Assembly: GCA_012861695.1 (NCBI GenBank)
Contig: JAAOOA010000092.1
Coordinates: 310,001-374,000 of the forward strand
Direction: 5' to 3'
From: Trematomus loennbergii
Lineage: Eukaryota; Chordata; Actinopteri; Perciformes; Nototheniidae
Length of the DNA stretch: 64,000 nt
Below, piece by piece: positions 20,401 through 33,300 of this stretch. How positions within the stretch are numbered: the first letter of the stretch is position 1; every line of letters begins with the position of its first letter. Below the pieces are notes generated by a model. It saw only the letters and a list, made by a program, of their open reading frames with translations, was not told where the DNA came from and did no database searches. The position numbers and the translations under genes were made by a program.

Positions 20401-23400
20401 TCCTTCTGGACAACAATCTCTATTACTGTTTTCTAAAAGTCCTCCTTATCTTCCTGCAGTTTCAAAAGTCTAGTTTGTTGTTTGCGTCTACCGTCTCTGC
20501 GTAGATTACAGTAGCAACAAGAACCTGTGGGCTCACGTGCGCCCCCTTCAGTGCGGCAGAGGTTATGACTGCCTCTCCTGGTGCTTTTTTCATTGCCGTT
20601 GTACGATGAGACCAGCGAGCCTAAATATCATATATAAGTGAAATAAGTTATTTAGAGACTATGGATGGCGAGGATAAATGTAATAAAGGGATCTACAAAC
20701 ATTACATTGGTGACCTACAGTGAGATGGTAACAGGCATGCGCTTAGGGCCCGCTTTCCAGCCAGTTTCTGTGGGTGACGCATTCTGAGGTGAGGCAGAGC
20801 TCATCTGTGCCTCACCTTACCCCACAGTAACTGGCTTGAGCGTGCTCACAAATAAGTGCCCGCGCTAAATTAGTGCCCGTGCTCCAGCAAGTTACTGTGG
20901 GCTTACGAGAGGCAGAGCTCGTCCCTGCCTCAATTCTCATCGCTCCCGTAGCGGAGCTCGGCAAATTGCTGATTTTGACTATAAAATGCGATTGGAATCA
21001 TACAGAAATCACCTACACACAGATCAGTGGAGACATTTTTTATTATTACTATTTAGTTTTTCTTTAGTTGTTTTTCCGTTACATTGGAGTATGACAGGTG
21101 AGGCTCTGCCTCCCCTGCCTCCACGTCGCTGCTTCATACCCAGGCCCCTTCTGCCTCACCCACCTCACTGCCATCCTCCTTTCCTTTTGACACCAACCTC
21201 CTGTTCCCACCATTCAGGAATGGACACCGGATATGGGCGGGGGACTCATCTGGAACTCTCACCTCCAATTTATCTGTGACTACTCGAATCTGTTTATGTT
21301 CAAGATCAAGAAAGACTGAGAACTCTTCTTAAGACGGCTCTTATTGTTTCAGTTTATGTCCTGTCCTGCCTTTTGCCTGGTGAACTCTCTATGACCTTTT
21401 GTTTCTCTCCTGTTATTCATTGCTTGATGAAACATATCAGTGACGTTCTGATTTTTGCTCTGCAGTGTCCAGATGAAGATAAGAACTGCCACCTGTGGAC
21501 AGTAGTGGACCTGGCCTTCTTTGTCCTGATGGGGTGGTGGGTGGCTTGCTGGGGGCGCTCTTCAACTGCATGAACAAAAAGCCTGGCCAAGTATCGCATC
21601 AGGAACATCCACCCAAAGGCCAAGTTCATCAGGTGATTGCTACAGGGCATCTTCATACAATCAGCACCCATCTTTACTGTCCTAAAGGTCTGTTCTGCTT
21701 TTGACTGCAAATGTCTTAAAATGTGACACTTATTTCTTTTAGAGTTTTAGAGAGTCTACTGGTTGCCATGGTGACAACAGTAGTGATATTTGCTGCTTCG
21801 ATACTGTTAGGCGAATGTCGTGACCTGTACTCCCCCACAACACACAACACCACAGTGAGTGACTCTTTTGCATCCTTACTGAGCACTCATGTAACTCACC
21901 CAACTTTTAAATAATAAGGGCCGGCTTCACAATGTATCAAATATGTCTTAAAGGGGCCCTACTATGCTCCTGTTCAGGTGTATATCAGTATGTAGTGTCT
22001 CTACTTTAAAGAGTCCTCTCCTGCTGATGTTCAGGTGTATATCAGAATGTAGTGTCTCTACTTTAAAGAGTCCTCTCCTGCTGATGTTCAGGTGTATATC
22101 AGTATGTAGTGTCTCTACTTTAAAGAGTCCTCTCCTGCTGATGTTCAGGTGTATATCAGTATGTAGTGTCTCTACTTTAAAGAGTCCTCTCCTGCTGATG
22201 TTCAGGTGTATATCATTATGTAGTGTCTCTACTTTAAAGAGTCCTCTCCTGCTGATGTTCAGGTGTATATCAGAATGTAGTGTCTCTACTTTAAAGAGTC
22301 CTCTCCTGCTGATGTTCAGGTGTATATCAGTATGTAGTGTCTCTACTTTAAAGAGTCCTCTCCTGCTAATGTTCAGGTGTATATCAGTATGTAGTGTCTC
22401 TACTTTAAAGAGTCCTCTCCTGCTGATGTTCAGGTGTATATCAGAATGTAGTGTCTCTACTTTAAAGAGTCCTCTCCTGCTGATGTTCAGGTGTATATCA
22501 GTATGTAGTGTCTCTACTTTAAAGAGTCCTCTCCTGCTGATGTTCAGGTGTATATCAGTATCTAGTGTCTCTACTTTAAAGAGTCCTCTCCTGCTAATGT
22601 TCAGGTGTATATCAGTATGTAGTGTCTCTCCTTTAAAGAGTCCTCTCCTGCTAATGTTCAGGTGTATATCAGTATGTAGTGTCTCTACTTTAAAGAGTCC
22701 TCTCCTGCTGATGTTCAGGTGTATATCAATATGTAACATCTCTCCTTTCAAGAGTCCTCTCCTGCTGATGTTCAGGTGTATATCAGTATGTAGTGTCTCT
22801 ACTTTAAAGAGTCCTCTCCTGCTGATGTTCAGGTGTATATCAGTATGTAGTGTCTCTACTTTAAAGAGTCCTCTCCTGCTATATTCAGGTGTATATCTGT
22901 ATGTAGCATCTCTCCTTTAAAGAGTCCTCTCCTGCTGATGTTCAGGTGTATATCTGTATGTAGCATCTCTCCTTTAAAGAGTCCTCTCCTGCTAATATTC
23001 AGGTGTATATCTGTATGTAGCATCTCTCCTTTAAAGAGTCCTCTCCTGCTGATGTTTAGGTATATATTGATATTTAGGGAGAACTTTGGGATTTTATCCT
23101 TTGCAGACCATTTACATGCACAAAAACCTATATAACACAATACAGGAAAGGGAAAACTCTAAAAAGCAAAATAGGGCCCCTTTAACACAGCAGTCAGGGA
23201 CGTATTCCTACAGTTCGTACTGTTCTATAAGTCCACTTTGATATCTTCAGTACAGCGTTCATGTGTCACAAATTGTGAAAGGCAGAGGCTAACTCTGAAT
23301 ATCTGCATGTGTTCAAAGGTCTTAAAAGCATTTAAGAGCTCCATGAAAAAGGCTTAATACGATATGATGTTATGTTAATTGTAATTACCAAGTCTTAAGT

Positions 23401-26400
23401 CTTGTCTGGAGGTTTGTGTATGTGACTGGGGCTTTCAGAACTGTTCCACACGTCCTCTGAGCTATCACACATGCGGAAAACACAAAGCTACAACAGCAGC
23501 AGCTCAAACATCAGCCAAAGTGCTAGTTTTAGTAAACACAAAAATCCTGATGTTTCCTTGGTTATCCATCTATTAATTTGTAAAGAATATTAAGTAAGAA
23601 GACACTCTGATATAGTCTTAGGATAGTTAGGTTCAATTACTTCCTGTTAGGACTTGATCTCATGCTGTGAGTTGTGTTTCAGCTGTCTGGCAGTGAGGAC
23701 ATCAACTCAACCATTCGTCAGTTCTTCTGCACCAACAAGACCTACAACGACATGGCCACGCTGTTCTTCAACCCTCAGGAGGCTGCTATCCACCAGCTCT
23801 TCCACCAGGATGGTGGGATAAGCCCCCGCCCCCCTACACACACACACACTCACTCACTCACTCACTCACTCACTCACTCACTCACTCACTCACTCACTCA
23901 CTAACACTCACACACACACCTGTTCAATGTACAAAAATGATGGATGTAATAAATGATTGTGATATGCAACATTTTTCATCTTTTCACAGACTTATGCTGC
24001 CATGTTTCAGGAGGTCTCTATATTAACTCTGCCCCTGTTGTCCCGTCAGGAACCTTTAGCCCGGTGACGCTGTCAGTGTTCTTCCTGCTATACTTCCTGT
24101 TGGCCTGCTGGACCTATGGTGTGTCTGTGCCCAGCGGCCTCTTTGTCCCCTCACTGCTCTGGGGCCGCTTTTGGACGTCTGGTTGCCAACATCCTCAAAG
24201 TGTAAGAAGCATGTTCTCATTATCTAATGACAAATGTGTAGCTGTCCCCCTTTCTCTACAACTATGAAATGTCCCATCAAAAAGTGGTCAGAATCTGATA
24301 CAGTAAATGATCTCACTATCAACCGGTGCCATAGGTAGAACATTTAGCAGCTTAAGAGACAGATGTTCCCCTCAGGAGGCCAGAGCATGAGCTAAAGGAG
24401 AGATTAAACTGAACCTGTGTTCACCGGAGGTTAGAGCCCTCACACAGCCAGAGACAGACGCTCTGCAGCACTGTCACACACTCAGAGGCTTCTGAGAAGT
24501 GTTTCTATCAAAATGTCTCATGATGAGTCCAAAAGTTCTGTTTTGGACTGTTTGCCTCCCCAACCCCTGTCTGTGCTCAGTAACTATATGTTAGGGATGT
24601 TAAGACTTACCGATTCGCATCGGTGCACCGGCATAAACGTTCAAGATGCGAGTGCACCGGTTGAAAGAGTGCACATCGGCTACAGTTTGGGTTGAACTCG
24701 CGATGCATCGATTGTAGCGTCTTTGCATCGGTAAAAAAACGATTCATTCATATAATATCCTCTCATCCTGTCAGCACTCAGCAGAGACCATCTTTGATCT
24801 TTGCTTCGCCACTACGGAGGCCGAGAGTCTCAGTTATCAACACACATGGAAGTCGAGGAGAAAGAGAAACACAGCGCACCGAAAAATACCTACAAATCAA
24901 ACGTTTGGCAACACTTCGGATTTTTCAAGAAAGACGGACAACTTGAAAAATCGCTTGCAAATTGTAAACGATGCCGTGCGGCTTTAAAGTACACAAGTAG
25001 GCTAGTACGACGTGGGGTCTGCGGCTGAAAAGAAAAACCTGAAAGTAAGACTGAGTTAAATCACTCAGTGAGGTGTTATGTCAGAGAGAGTGGTGTTTAG
25101 TTTACAGCAGCCTGTGACTGCCAATAATAGTTTAAATGTCTTCCTTACAATGGTAAGCAGTTATGAAATACCTGTTTGTGAAAGGTTATTTGTATTCTTT
25201 ATTGTTCATATAGAAACCACTGCTTTCTGCTCACTGGTGAGTTAGCCTATGAGTGTTAAACACATCAGGCTGGCAGTTGTATGGGCATTGCATAATGGGA
25301 TGCGCAGTACTAGTAGAGAGAACCAAATATGTAAAGCACTTAATTTATGATTTGCTGCATATAAGGAATAAAACAAAACCCTCTGTCGTACCATATTGAA
25401 GTATCATTATTTTGCATTGTGTTGAATCGCATCTTATCGCCCCGAATCGCATAATTTTGAATCAAATCGTATCGAACTGTATCGCAACAGGGGTGAATCG
25501 TATCATATCGTATCGTATCGTATCGCCTGGTGCTTCAAATGTATCGTTAATGTATCGTTGGCAACGTATCGAGATGCGCATCGCATCGGCTTCAGTGATG
25601 GAGATGCACATCCCTACTATATGTGCAACATGTCCACAGGGCCTCCTCTTTAACCTCTATGTTTTGTCTGATGTCCGGCTTATCACAGCTCCTCTGCAGG
25701 CTGTTATTTCCACTCTTCTTTCAGCCCGTGCCCTCCACAGGTTGCATCAGAAAGAAATACAGTTTCTATTATTAAGAATTAGCACAAAAGCGAGACTTGG
25801 ACATGCCCTAAATGCAAGTCTCCATGATCTTAGACCATGGCCTAGAGATGGTCTGAACAGGCCCAGAGCCTCCTGATGAAGGATTATGTTGCTCTGGGAA
25901 TATGCCACTGATGGAGTTTATCTGCCAAAAAGTTGTTTTTTAATGAAGTGAAGCCTTTGAAGGCAAGATTGTCAAACAATGAATACATCCAATATTTTAA
26001 CTTTGGACCTTGCTAAGCTAGTTGTTTGCCTTGCTTGAAGTCTTTATGCTAAGCTAAGCTAACCATGTGACTCACACAAAGACATGTGAAATGCCGACAA
26101 AAGTGAATAAGGAGAGAATGTAAAGATACTTATTAAGGTGAAGGTCCAAAGGTACTTTGGAACAATGGTAGAAAAAAGACTAAACATAGAGTGCCTCACA
26201 GCCTGCTAACATTGATGGATTCCTGAAGTAGCCTACCAACGTAACGACAACAGAAAGACACAAAGCAGAGGCTGAATCCCTGTGTGTGTTGCCTCTCTGT
26301 AGGAGAGGTGGTGGGGCCCATTGTCTGAGGATGAAGCCATGCTGCTTCCTGATGGAGACTCACGTCTTTACACTCACCACACAATCCTCACTCTGTCCCC

Positions 26401-29400
26401 TCTGGTCTGTCCTCTGTTAGGAAGCTGGGAATGGACATCTACCCGGGGACCTTTGCTCTGATTGGAGCTGCTGCCTTCCTGGGAGGCGTGGTCAGGATGA
26501 CCATTAGTCTGACCGTCATCCTCATTGAATCTACCAATGAAATCACATATGGGCTGCCCATCATGATTACTCTAATGGTACAGCAACAATTATGCTGTTT
26601 TTTCACAAGGAGTCAATGTTTCCATGTTGGTCTTGAGGAGTGAGAGTTGTGAATAATAGTCATGTCGTTCTTGTTGGGTTCACGTGTTTCATGCTTTTGT
26701 GTTGACCACCAGGTTGCCAAGTGGACGGGAGATTTTTTCAACAAAGGCATCTATGACATCCACATCCAGCTGAAAGGAGTGCCGCTGCTGGAGTGGGAGA
26801 CTGAGGTTGAAATGGACAAGTAAGATTAGTTATGGGGGCTAAAGGCCTGGTGCTGCACTCTCACTGTCACACACACTTACACTAATGGCCCTGACACACC
26901 AGGCAGTCACCAGAGAACTCGCCGACACCGACACCGACAGTTCCAACGAGTTCTCCTGCGTCTTGGCCATGTGTCGCACTGGAACACACCACAAAGACTT
27001 CAGCCGAGCACGTACGAACTGCGCATGCGTGAGTGGCAATAACTCTCCTTACCAGCAGGCGGCGGTAGTGTGTATTCGTCATTCAAAATAGGCAACAACC
27101 GGAAGAAGAGAAGAAGAACAGACCGATATAAACAAACAACAAATAGCGTGTGCGTTCCATTTTCACTCTCGTCCATCGAAAACATGTTTTAGAATATAAA
27201 AATACATGAATGATGAAATGAGCACATAAAGTGCAGACATACTATCAATCACAGTTAATAGACCTGCATCTGATGATCGCAGGGTTCTGGCGGGTGTGTA
27301 GTTTATTGAGTCAGCAATGTAGTAATGTATGTAATGTAATAATGGCCACTTCTTGCTAAATGTACATTTCCATGTGATGCTTTTATCCGAGGCGACTCAC
27401 AATAGGTAAATGAACAGCAGTAGACAGTATCTCATTTACTTAGACACTGTACTTAAGGACAATGTTGAGGTACTTGAGACTAATCCTGCAACTTGACCAA
27501 ACAAATCACGGAGCTCTCAGCAGAGGACAGCCGGGGACGCTCCCGCCGATATCAGAGATGTCCCTGCTATGTGTGGGAGGTAAGAGAGGACATTTAAGGG
27601 CTATGTTTGATGTCTTTAAGTATCACCTGCTGGGGTTTAGCTGCTGTCCTGTGCCTTCTTAAATCGTTTGTTTACGTCCCTCACTTCCGTTTCGCTTCTC
27701 ATTTGCTAGCTGAACAGCTGATCAGAGTGCTTTCTTGGCCCGATAGCTTGTGTCCGACACCCGGCCGATTCAACATGTTGAATCGGCCGGGTGTCGACCG
27801 TGAAAGGCCAAATAAGGCGTGTCACGGCCGAGGGTTCGGGACACACCAAATTGACTTTGGGCAACAAGGAACGCGTTGTCACCAGACAACCGAAGACGGC
27901 CGAATACGGCCTGGTGTGTCAGGGCCTTAGCTGCTAACATGTTGAGTGTTGGATACCGACACACTCAAAACCATGCCATTCATGGGTGTCCCTCCTAGAG
28001 CAGGGGTTGTTGGTGTCAATGGGTGCGCACCGTGCCTCAGCTTCTTTTACAGAGTCTAACCAAACACATTTGCAGTTACAATGCAGGTAGACAGGAGGAT
28101 GATCATCTACATTATATATTTAAAATGTAAGGCCTGCGGGCCGAGAGCTTGCAAAGAATATAACTTGCTAAGCAAATACTTCTTTGTCCCTTTTTAGAAG
28201 TACCACTAGCGTCTTAATATCAGCCGTTTGTGATTTGGTAATAAGAAATGATTGAATAGTATCATAATGTCATAGTGAAGAAAAGCTGAGGCAATGTAAT
28301 GAGAGAAGGGAAAGCCAATACATGTTTGTGCTGCCGAGGGCTCTCCGACACCAAACACAGAGCCAAGTATGCTAACTTATGGCGCTTTTCCACTGCAGGA
28401 CCTAGCACGGCTTAGTACGGTATGGTTAGGCCTTGGTAGGCCAGGCTCACTTTATGCTGCGTTTCCATTACAGTTTAGTTACTGGGGTAGTAACTATAGT
28501 AACGCAGTGTAGGCGGGGCGATCGGCTGTTCGGTGGGCAGAGCGACGCTGCATAGAACAGCCGTGACGTCATCTTCAATGCGAACCACAAAACCAAAACA
28601 TCAGCCGTTAGCTGTTAGCACTCAGAGCTCACAGCTCCTCATATCTATTGCAGCAGGTTTTGCTGGATCCATTCCAACAGCATTCACTTTCGTTCCATTA
28701 TCCAGTGTAAAATAAGAATTGAAAATATCTTTCTCTTGAATTGATTATATTAGAACATTGAATGTATTGTTTAAAGGTAGGGTAGGTAAGTTTGAGAAAC
28801 CGGCTCGAGATACACTTTTTGTTATATTCCATGGAATGCTCTTAACATCCCGATAGCAATGAATATCTGAAGTGCTTTGACAAAACATCCATACAAAAAT
28901 GTCATCTGTGGAAGCCGTAGTACTGTAAAAAGCATGACCAATCATTTTAGCCGGGCCGGCTAAAATGATTGGATGGCCTACCTGCCTGTCAGCCTTCCAT
29001 CTGTGCACAAACTTATCTCGTGCCCTCATTGGTCATGTGCGCGTTCGTGTGTGTTGGAGGAGGGGCTCTGTTAGGAAGTGGCAGATTTTTTCCGGCTGTG
29101 TATTTTCAAATTCTGGCGCACTCGAGCTGGTTTCTCCAAAATTACCTACCCCACCTTTAATATGTGTGTGCTTTGATTCTAAATATAGTACAAATCTTTC
29201 ATGGTATAAGTGACTTACATGTATAACAACTTGCTACTAAGAATAAAGCTAAATCAATTTTTATTTAGATATTGCCTTGGAGCAGAACTAGTCATTGATT
29301 TGCAACATTGTTCACACTTACCAAGTGCAATTAAAATATTAAAGGGATTGACCTTTTGTATAAATGTTATAAAACACCTATGAGAGTGTACACACTTCCA

Positions 29401-30272
29401 TTGTCATTTGGTATAAATGAAAATTGGTTCTTACAGAAAAAAAAACGATATCTGAATGGATATCAGAAACTAGACACAAGTTAAACAAGTACAAACCACA
29501 GACTCTGTGTCATGGCGAATACAGTCGCTGGTTTATTTCTGTCTGTAGGCCGTTGTTGTGAGTGTGGACAGAGCATATACAACGTTAGCTTAGCCTGATC
29601 GATCCAATCTCCATTCAGAAAAACACGCATTTTAAAAGGTTTTTCGCCTGCAGTCTTTGAAAGGTGTATTACAATTAAATCACGGTAAAATATGTTCATT
29701 TTGTTGTAGTTGTAGCCCCCTTGCAAGCATGGATGTATAATAAGAACTAGATACAGCGTGGGAGGCGGGGCCTCATTCATTCCTATGAGAGTTGCTCATT
29801 CGCGCATGATGATAAAATGGCCCAACTTTTGAGAGAGCGAAACATCACAGATTACCCGGCATGCCTGAGAAGTACCCGTATGTGCGCTCATAGCGCATGC
29901 GCAACTTTAACCATGCCCCCCAAAATGCTCGTTCACATCAAGCACGTCAATTTGCGTACACGTAACAGCACCGCACGTTCATGACAGCATGGTAATGTTT
30001 GTTATTATGATAGATTTGATATTAACGAGGCGGCAGTTAGCAGCTAGCGGTTAGCTAGTAATTATGCTAATTTACACATCAATCGTTATGTACTTTTATA
30101 TTACGCTGTAACAGGATCTAGTGATATCCAAGCAACAGAGCTTCATTTAGCATGAAAGAATTATTGCACCGTATATATATATGTATGTATATATAATATA
30201 TACATGTATACATATATATATATACATATATATACATATATATATATATGTATATATGTATATGTGTATATA

Positions 30273-30338
<66 letters not shown>

Positions 30339-33300
30339 TGCAATAAGCTTCTTAGTGCAATAAGAAGCTACAGGACGTTAATCTACGTCGGTAATATTAA
30401 CTTTATTTAATACAACATTTACGGTACAAGATTTAATCATACAGCCCATGTAGTATAATATTTTACAAATGATAAATTACAGCAAACATGTGCAATATAT
30501 CCATTATTACAGCTCCGTGGGCTGGCAGTAAGGCGATATGGGTCCGTTCTTATTGTGCATCCATGGGTAAAGATAAACGCATGTAGTGCTGAACACGTAA
30601 CATGAACGTGCCGGGCGGCGCGGTCCCGTGGGTTAGATGCGCGTTCATAATGCAGAGGGAAATAACTTCAGAATAACGTTATTAGCACATTTTTACAACT
30701 TGAGGAACGAATGTTTTTAATAAGGGCTATACAAGTGTTCATACTGGGTAGTTTATTTAGTTTAAAAAAAATTATCCAACGATTTACAGACCACTCTTTC
30801 CCCATGTAAGTCAATGGGAAAAAGTGTTTCCGGGCCTGGCAACCAAAAGGAAGTGTAGTACCGCCGTTTGGCCACCACGAATATTTTCATCTGAGTCCGG
30901 CGCACTTCCTGGGGGCTTGCTTGCAAGCGATTCTCTCTGACCAATCAGCAGTCGAGAGTGTTTACGTCACTAATTTAGCATATTCAGCCGGTTGTTGGCC
31001 CGGTAAGAACCTCGATTTTGGAGGGCCAGAAAAAAGGTGAAAAAGTAGCCCTGAGCCGGAACTACCCCTAGTGGAAAAGCAAAAAAAAGCGGCCGGGTTT
31101 GGCCCAGCCCGCTTAAACCGTGCTACGTGCTGCAGTGGAAAAGCGCCATAAGCCTCCAAGACTAGCAACAAAGAAGCAGACTGTATTCCCACCAGAGTAT
31201 GTGAGCCCGCGAATAAAATCAGCTGCATGTCCCTCCTGCTCATTCCAAGATGTCCAAGATTTCGGTCATTTGTTGTTATTTTTGGTTGATATGGAACAAA
31301 AAATGTCTTGGCTTTTAGAATGTGGAATTCTTATCACCATATTTAGACGATAAATACATTTATGGAGCTTGTAAGGGCAGGGTGATAGCCTCAGTGATCA
31401 CCGTCTCCTCTCACTCTGCTCAGCCCCCCCCCGGATATACAGTGAAGGAAATAATTATTTGATCCCTTGCAGATTTTGTAAGTTTGCCCACTTACAAAGA
31501 AATGAACAGTATATCATTTAATGGTAGGTTTATTTTAACAGTGAGAGTAAGAATATCAAAAAGAAAATCCAGAAATTGACATTATATAAAAGATAAAAAT
31601 GTATTTGCATTTAACTGAGTGAAATAAGTATTTGATCCCTTGCAGAACACGTGTTAGTACTTGGTGGAGAAACCCTTGGGACGCACAGAGGTCAGACCCT
31701 TCTTGTAGCTGGTCTCCAGGTTTGTGCACATCTCAGGAACGATTGTGGTCCACTCCTCTCTGAAGACCCTCTCCAAATCCTCAGGTTTTGAGGCTGATGC
31801 TTGGCCTCTGGAAGCTTCAGCTCCCTCCACAGATTTTCTATGGGATTAAGGTCCGGAGACTGGCTAGGCCCCTCCCTCACCTGAATGTGCTTCTTCTTTA
31901 GTCACTCCTGTGTTGCCTTGGCCGTATGTTCAGGGTCATTGTCCTGCTGGAAGACCCCTCCATGACCCATTTCAGAGTCCTGGCTGAGGGAAGGAGGCTA
32001 TCGGCCAAGATGTTACGGTACATGGCCCGGTCCATCCTCTCCTCGATGCAGGGAAGTCGTCCTGTCCCCTTAGCAGAGAAACACCCCCAAAGCAGAATGT
32101 TTCCACCTCCATGCCTGACGGGGGGGGGGGATGGTGTTCTGGGGTTATAGTCAGCATTTCTCTTCCTCCAAACACAGCGTATCGAGTTGATGCCAAAGAT
32201 CTACATTTTGTTCTCATCTGACCACATCACCTTCTCTGAATCATTCAGATGTTCATTGTCAAACCTCAGACGAGCCTTTCATGTTCTTCTTGAGCAGGGG
32301 GCCTTCAGGCGCTGCAGGATTTGATCCATTATGTGATCATGTGTGTTACCAATAGTTTTCTTGGTGACTGTGGTCCCAGCTGCCTTGAGATCATGAACAA
32401 GTTTCCTCCTGTGTAGTTCTTGCTGATCCCTCTTTCTCATGATCACCAATACCCCACGGGGCCAGATCTTGTGTGGAGCCCCAGACCGAGGGCGACTGAT
32501 GCTCATTTTCTTTTTCTTCCATTTCTGAATAATGGCACCAACAGTGGTCTCCTCCTCACCAAGCTGCTTTCTGGTGGTCTTGTAGCCAGTCCCAGCCTGT
32601 GCAGGTCTACAGTCTGGTCCCTGAGGTCCTTAGACAGCTCTTTGGTCTTGCCCATGGTGGAGAGGTTGGAATCTGATTGATTGATTCTGTGGACAGGTGT
32701 CTTTTATACAGGTAACAAGTTGATATTAGGAGTACTTTCTTAAAGGAAGAGGACTTTTGTAACCGGTCTGTGGGAGCCAGAATCCTTGTTTGTTGCAAGG
32801 GGATCAAATACTTTTTTCCCACAGTTAAATGCAAATCAATTTATATGTCTTATATAATGTAGATTTCTGGATATTCTTTTTGATATTCTCTCTTATTAGT
32901 AAATTAAACCTACCATTAAAATGATAGACTGTTCATTTCTTTGTAAGTGGGTAAACTTACAAAATTGCCAAGGGATCAAATACTTATTTCCTCCACTGTA
33001 TGAGTGATGATGAGGGTCTTTTAATCTCATAACTTCATGGGATTTATAATAACACCCAGAAATGTAAGTGTGTTTGCATACACACAATAATTTGTGTCTA
33101 TATACATGAGTGTATATCGATGCACAACATATGATTTGTATCTAAATTCATTCATTTTCTGAAAATAATTGTATAATCATTGCACACTTGAATGTCCGAT
33201 TGCAATTATTTTCCCTAGACTTCTGCTTTCAGAGCAAATTATTAATTAGTTATTACTAAAACGAATGATAATCAGGGCAATTATCTAATATGATAAAGAG

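Larger units (their letters stand above)
28381..31147. mobile_element. Large composite DNA element with GGCGCTTTTCCACTGCA ends
   Basis: GGCGCTTTTCCACTGCA starts at 28381 and is inverted at 31131-31147. Similarity continues inward (CTAGCACGG vs GTAGCACGG). The interior holds the 28655-29440 repeat, a TTAA MITE, the 29,740-30,930 repeat and a (TA)n run. An end of the same type is seen at 17,383-17,410. Lies in clcn6 intron 17. Confidence 0.65.

Noticed and set aside
21948..22920. Long open frames of 267 (minus) and 318 (plus) codons
   Set aside because: Both come from a stop-free 57-bp tandem repeat whose period is a multiple of three; no gene context.
21970..23060. CRISPR-like regular repeat array
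   Set aside because: Units are directly tandem with no unique spacers, and this is an animal genome.
30161..30410. Tyr/Ile-rich frames
   Set aside because: Translation of a (TA)n microsatellite.
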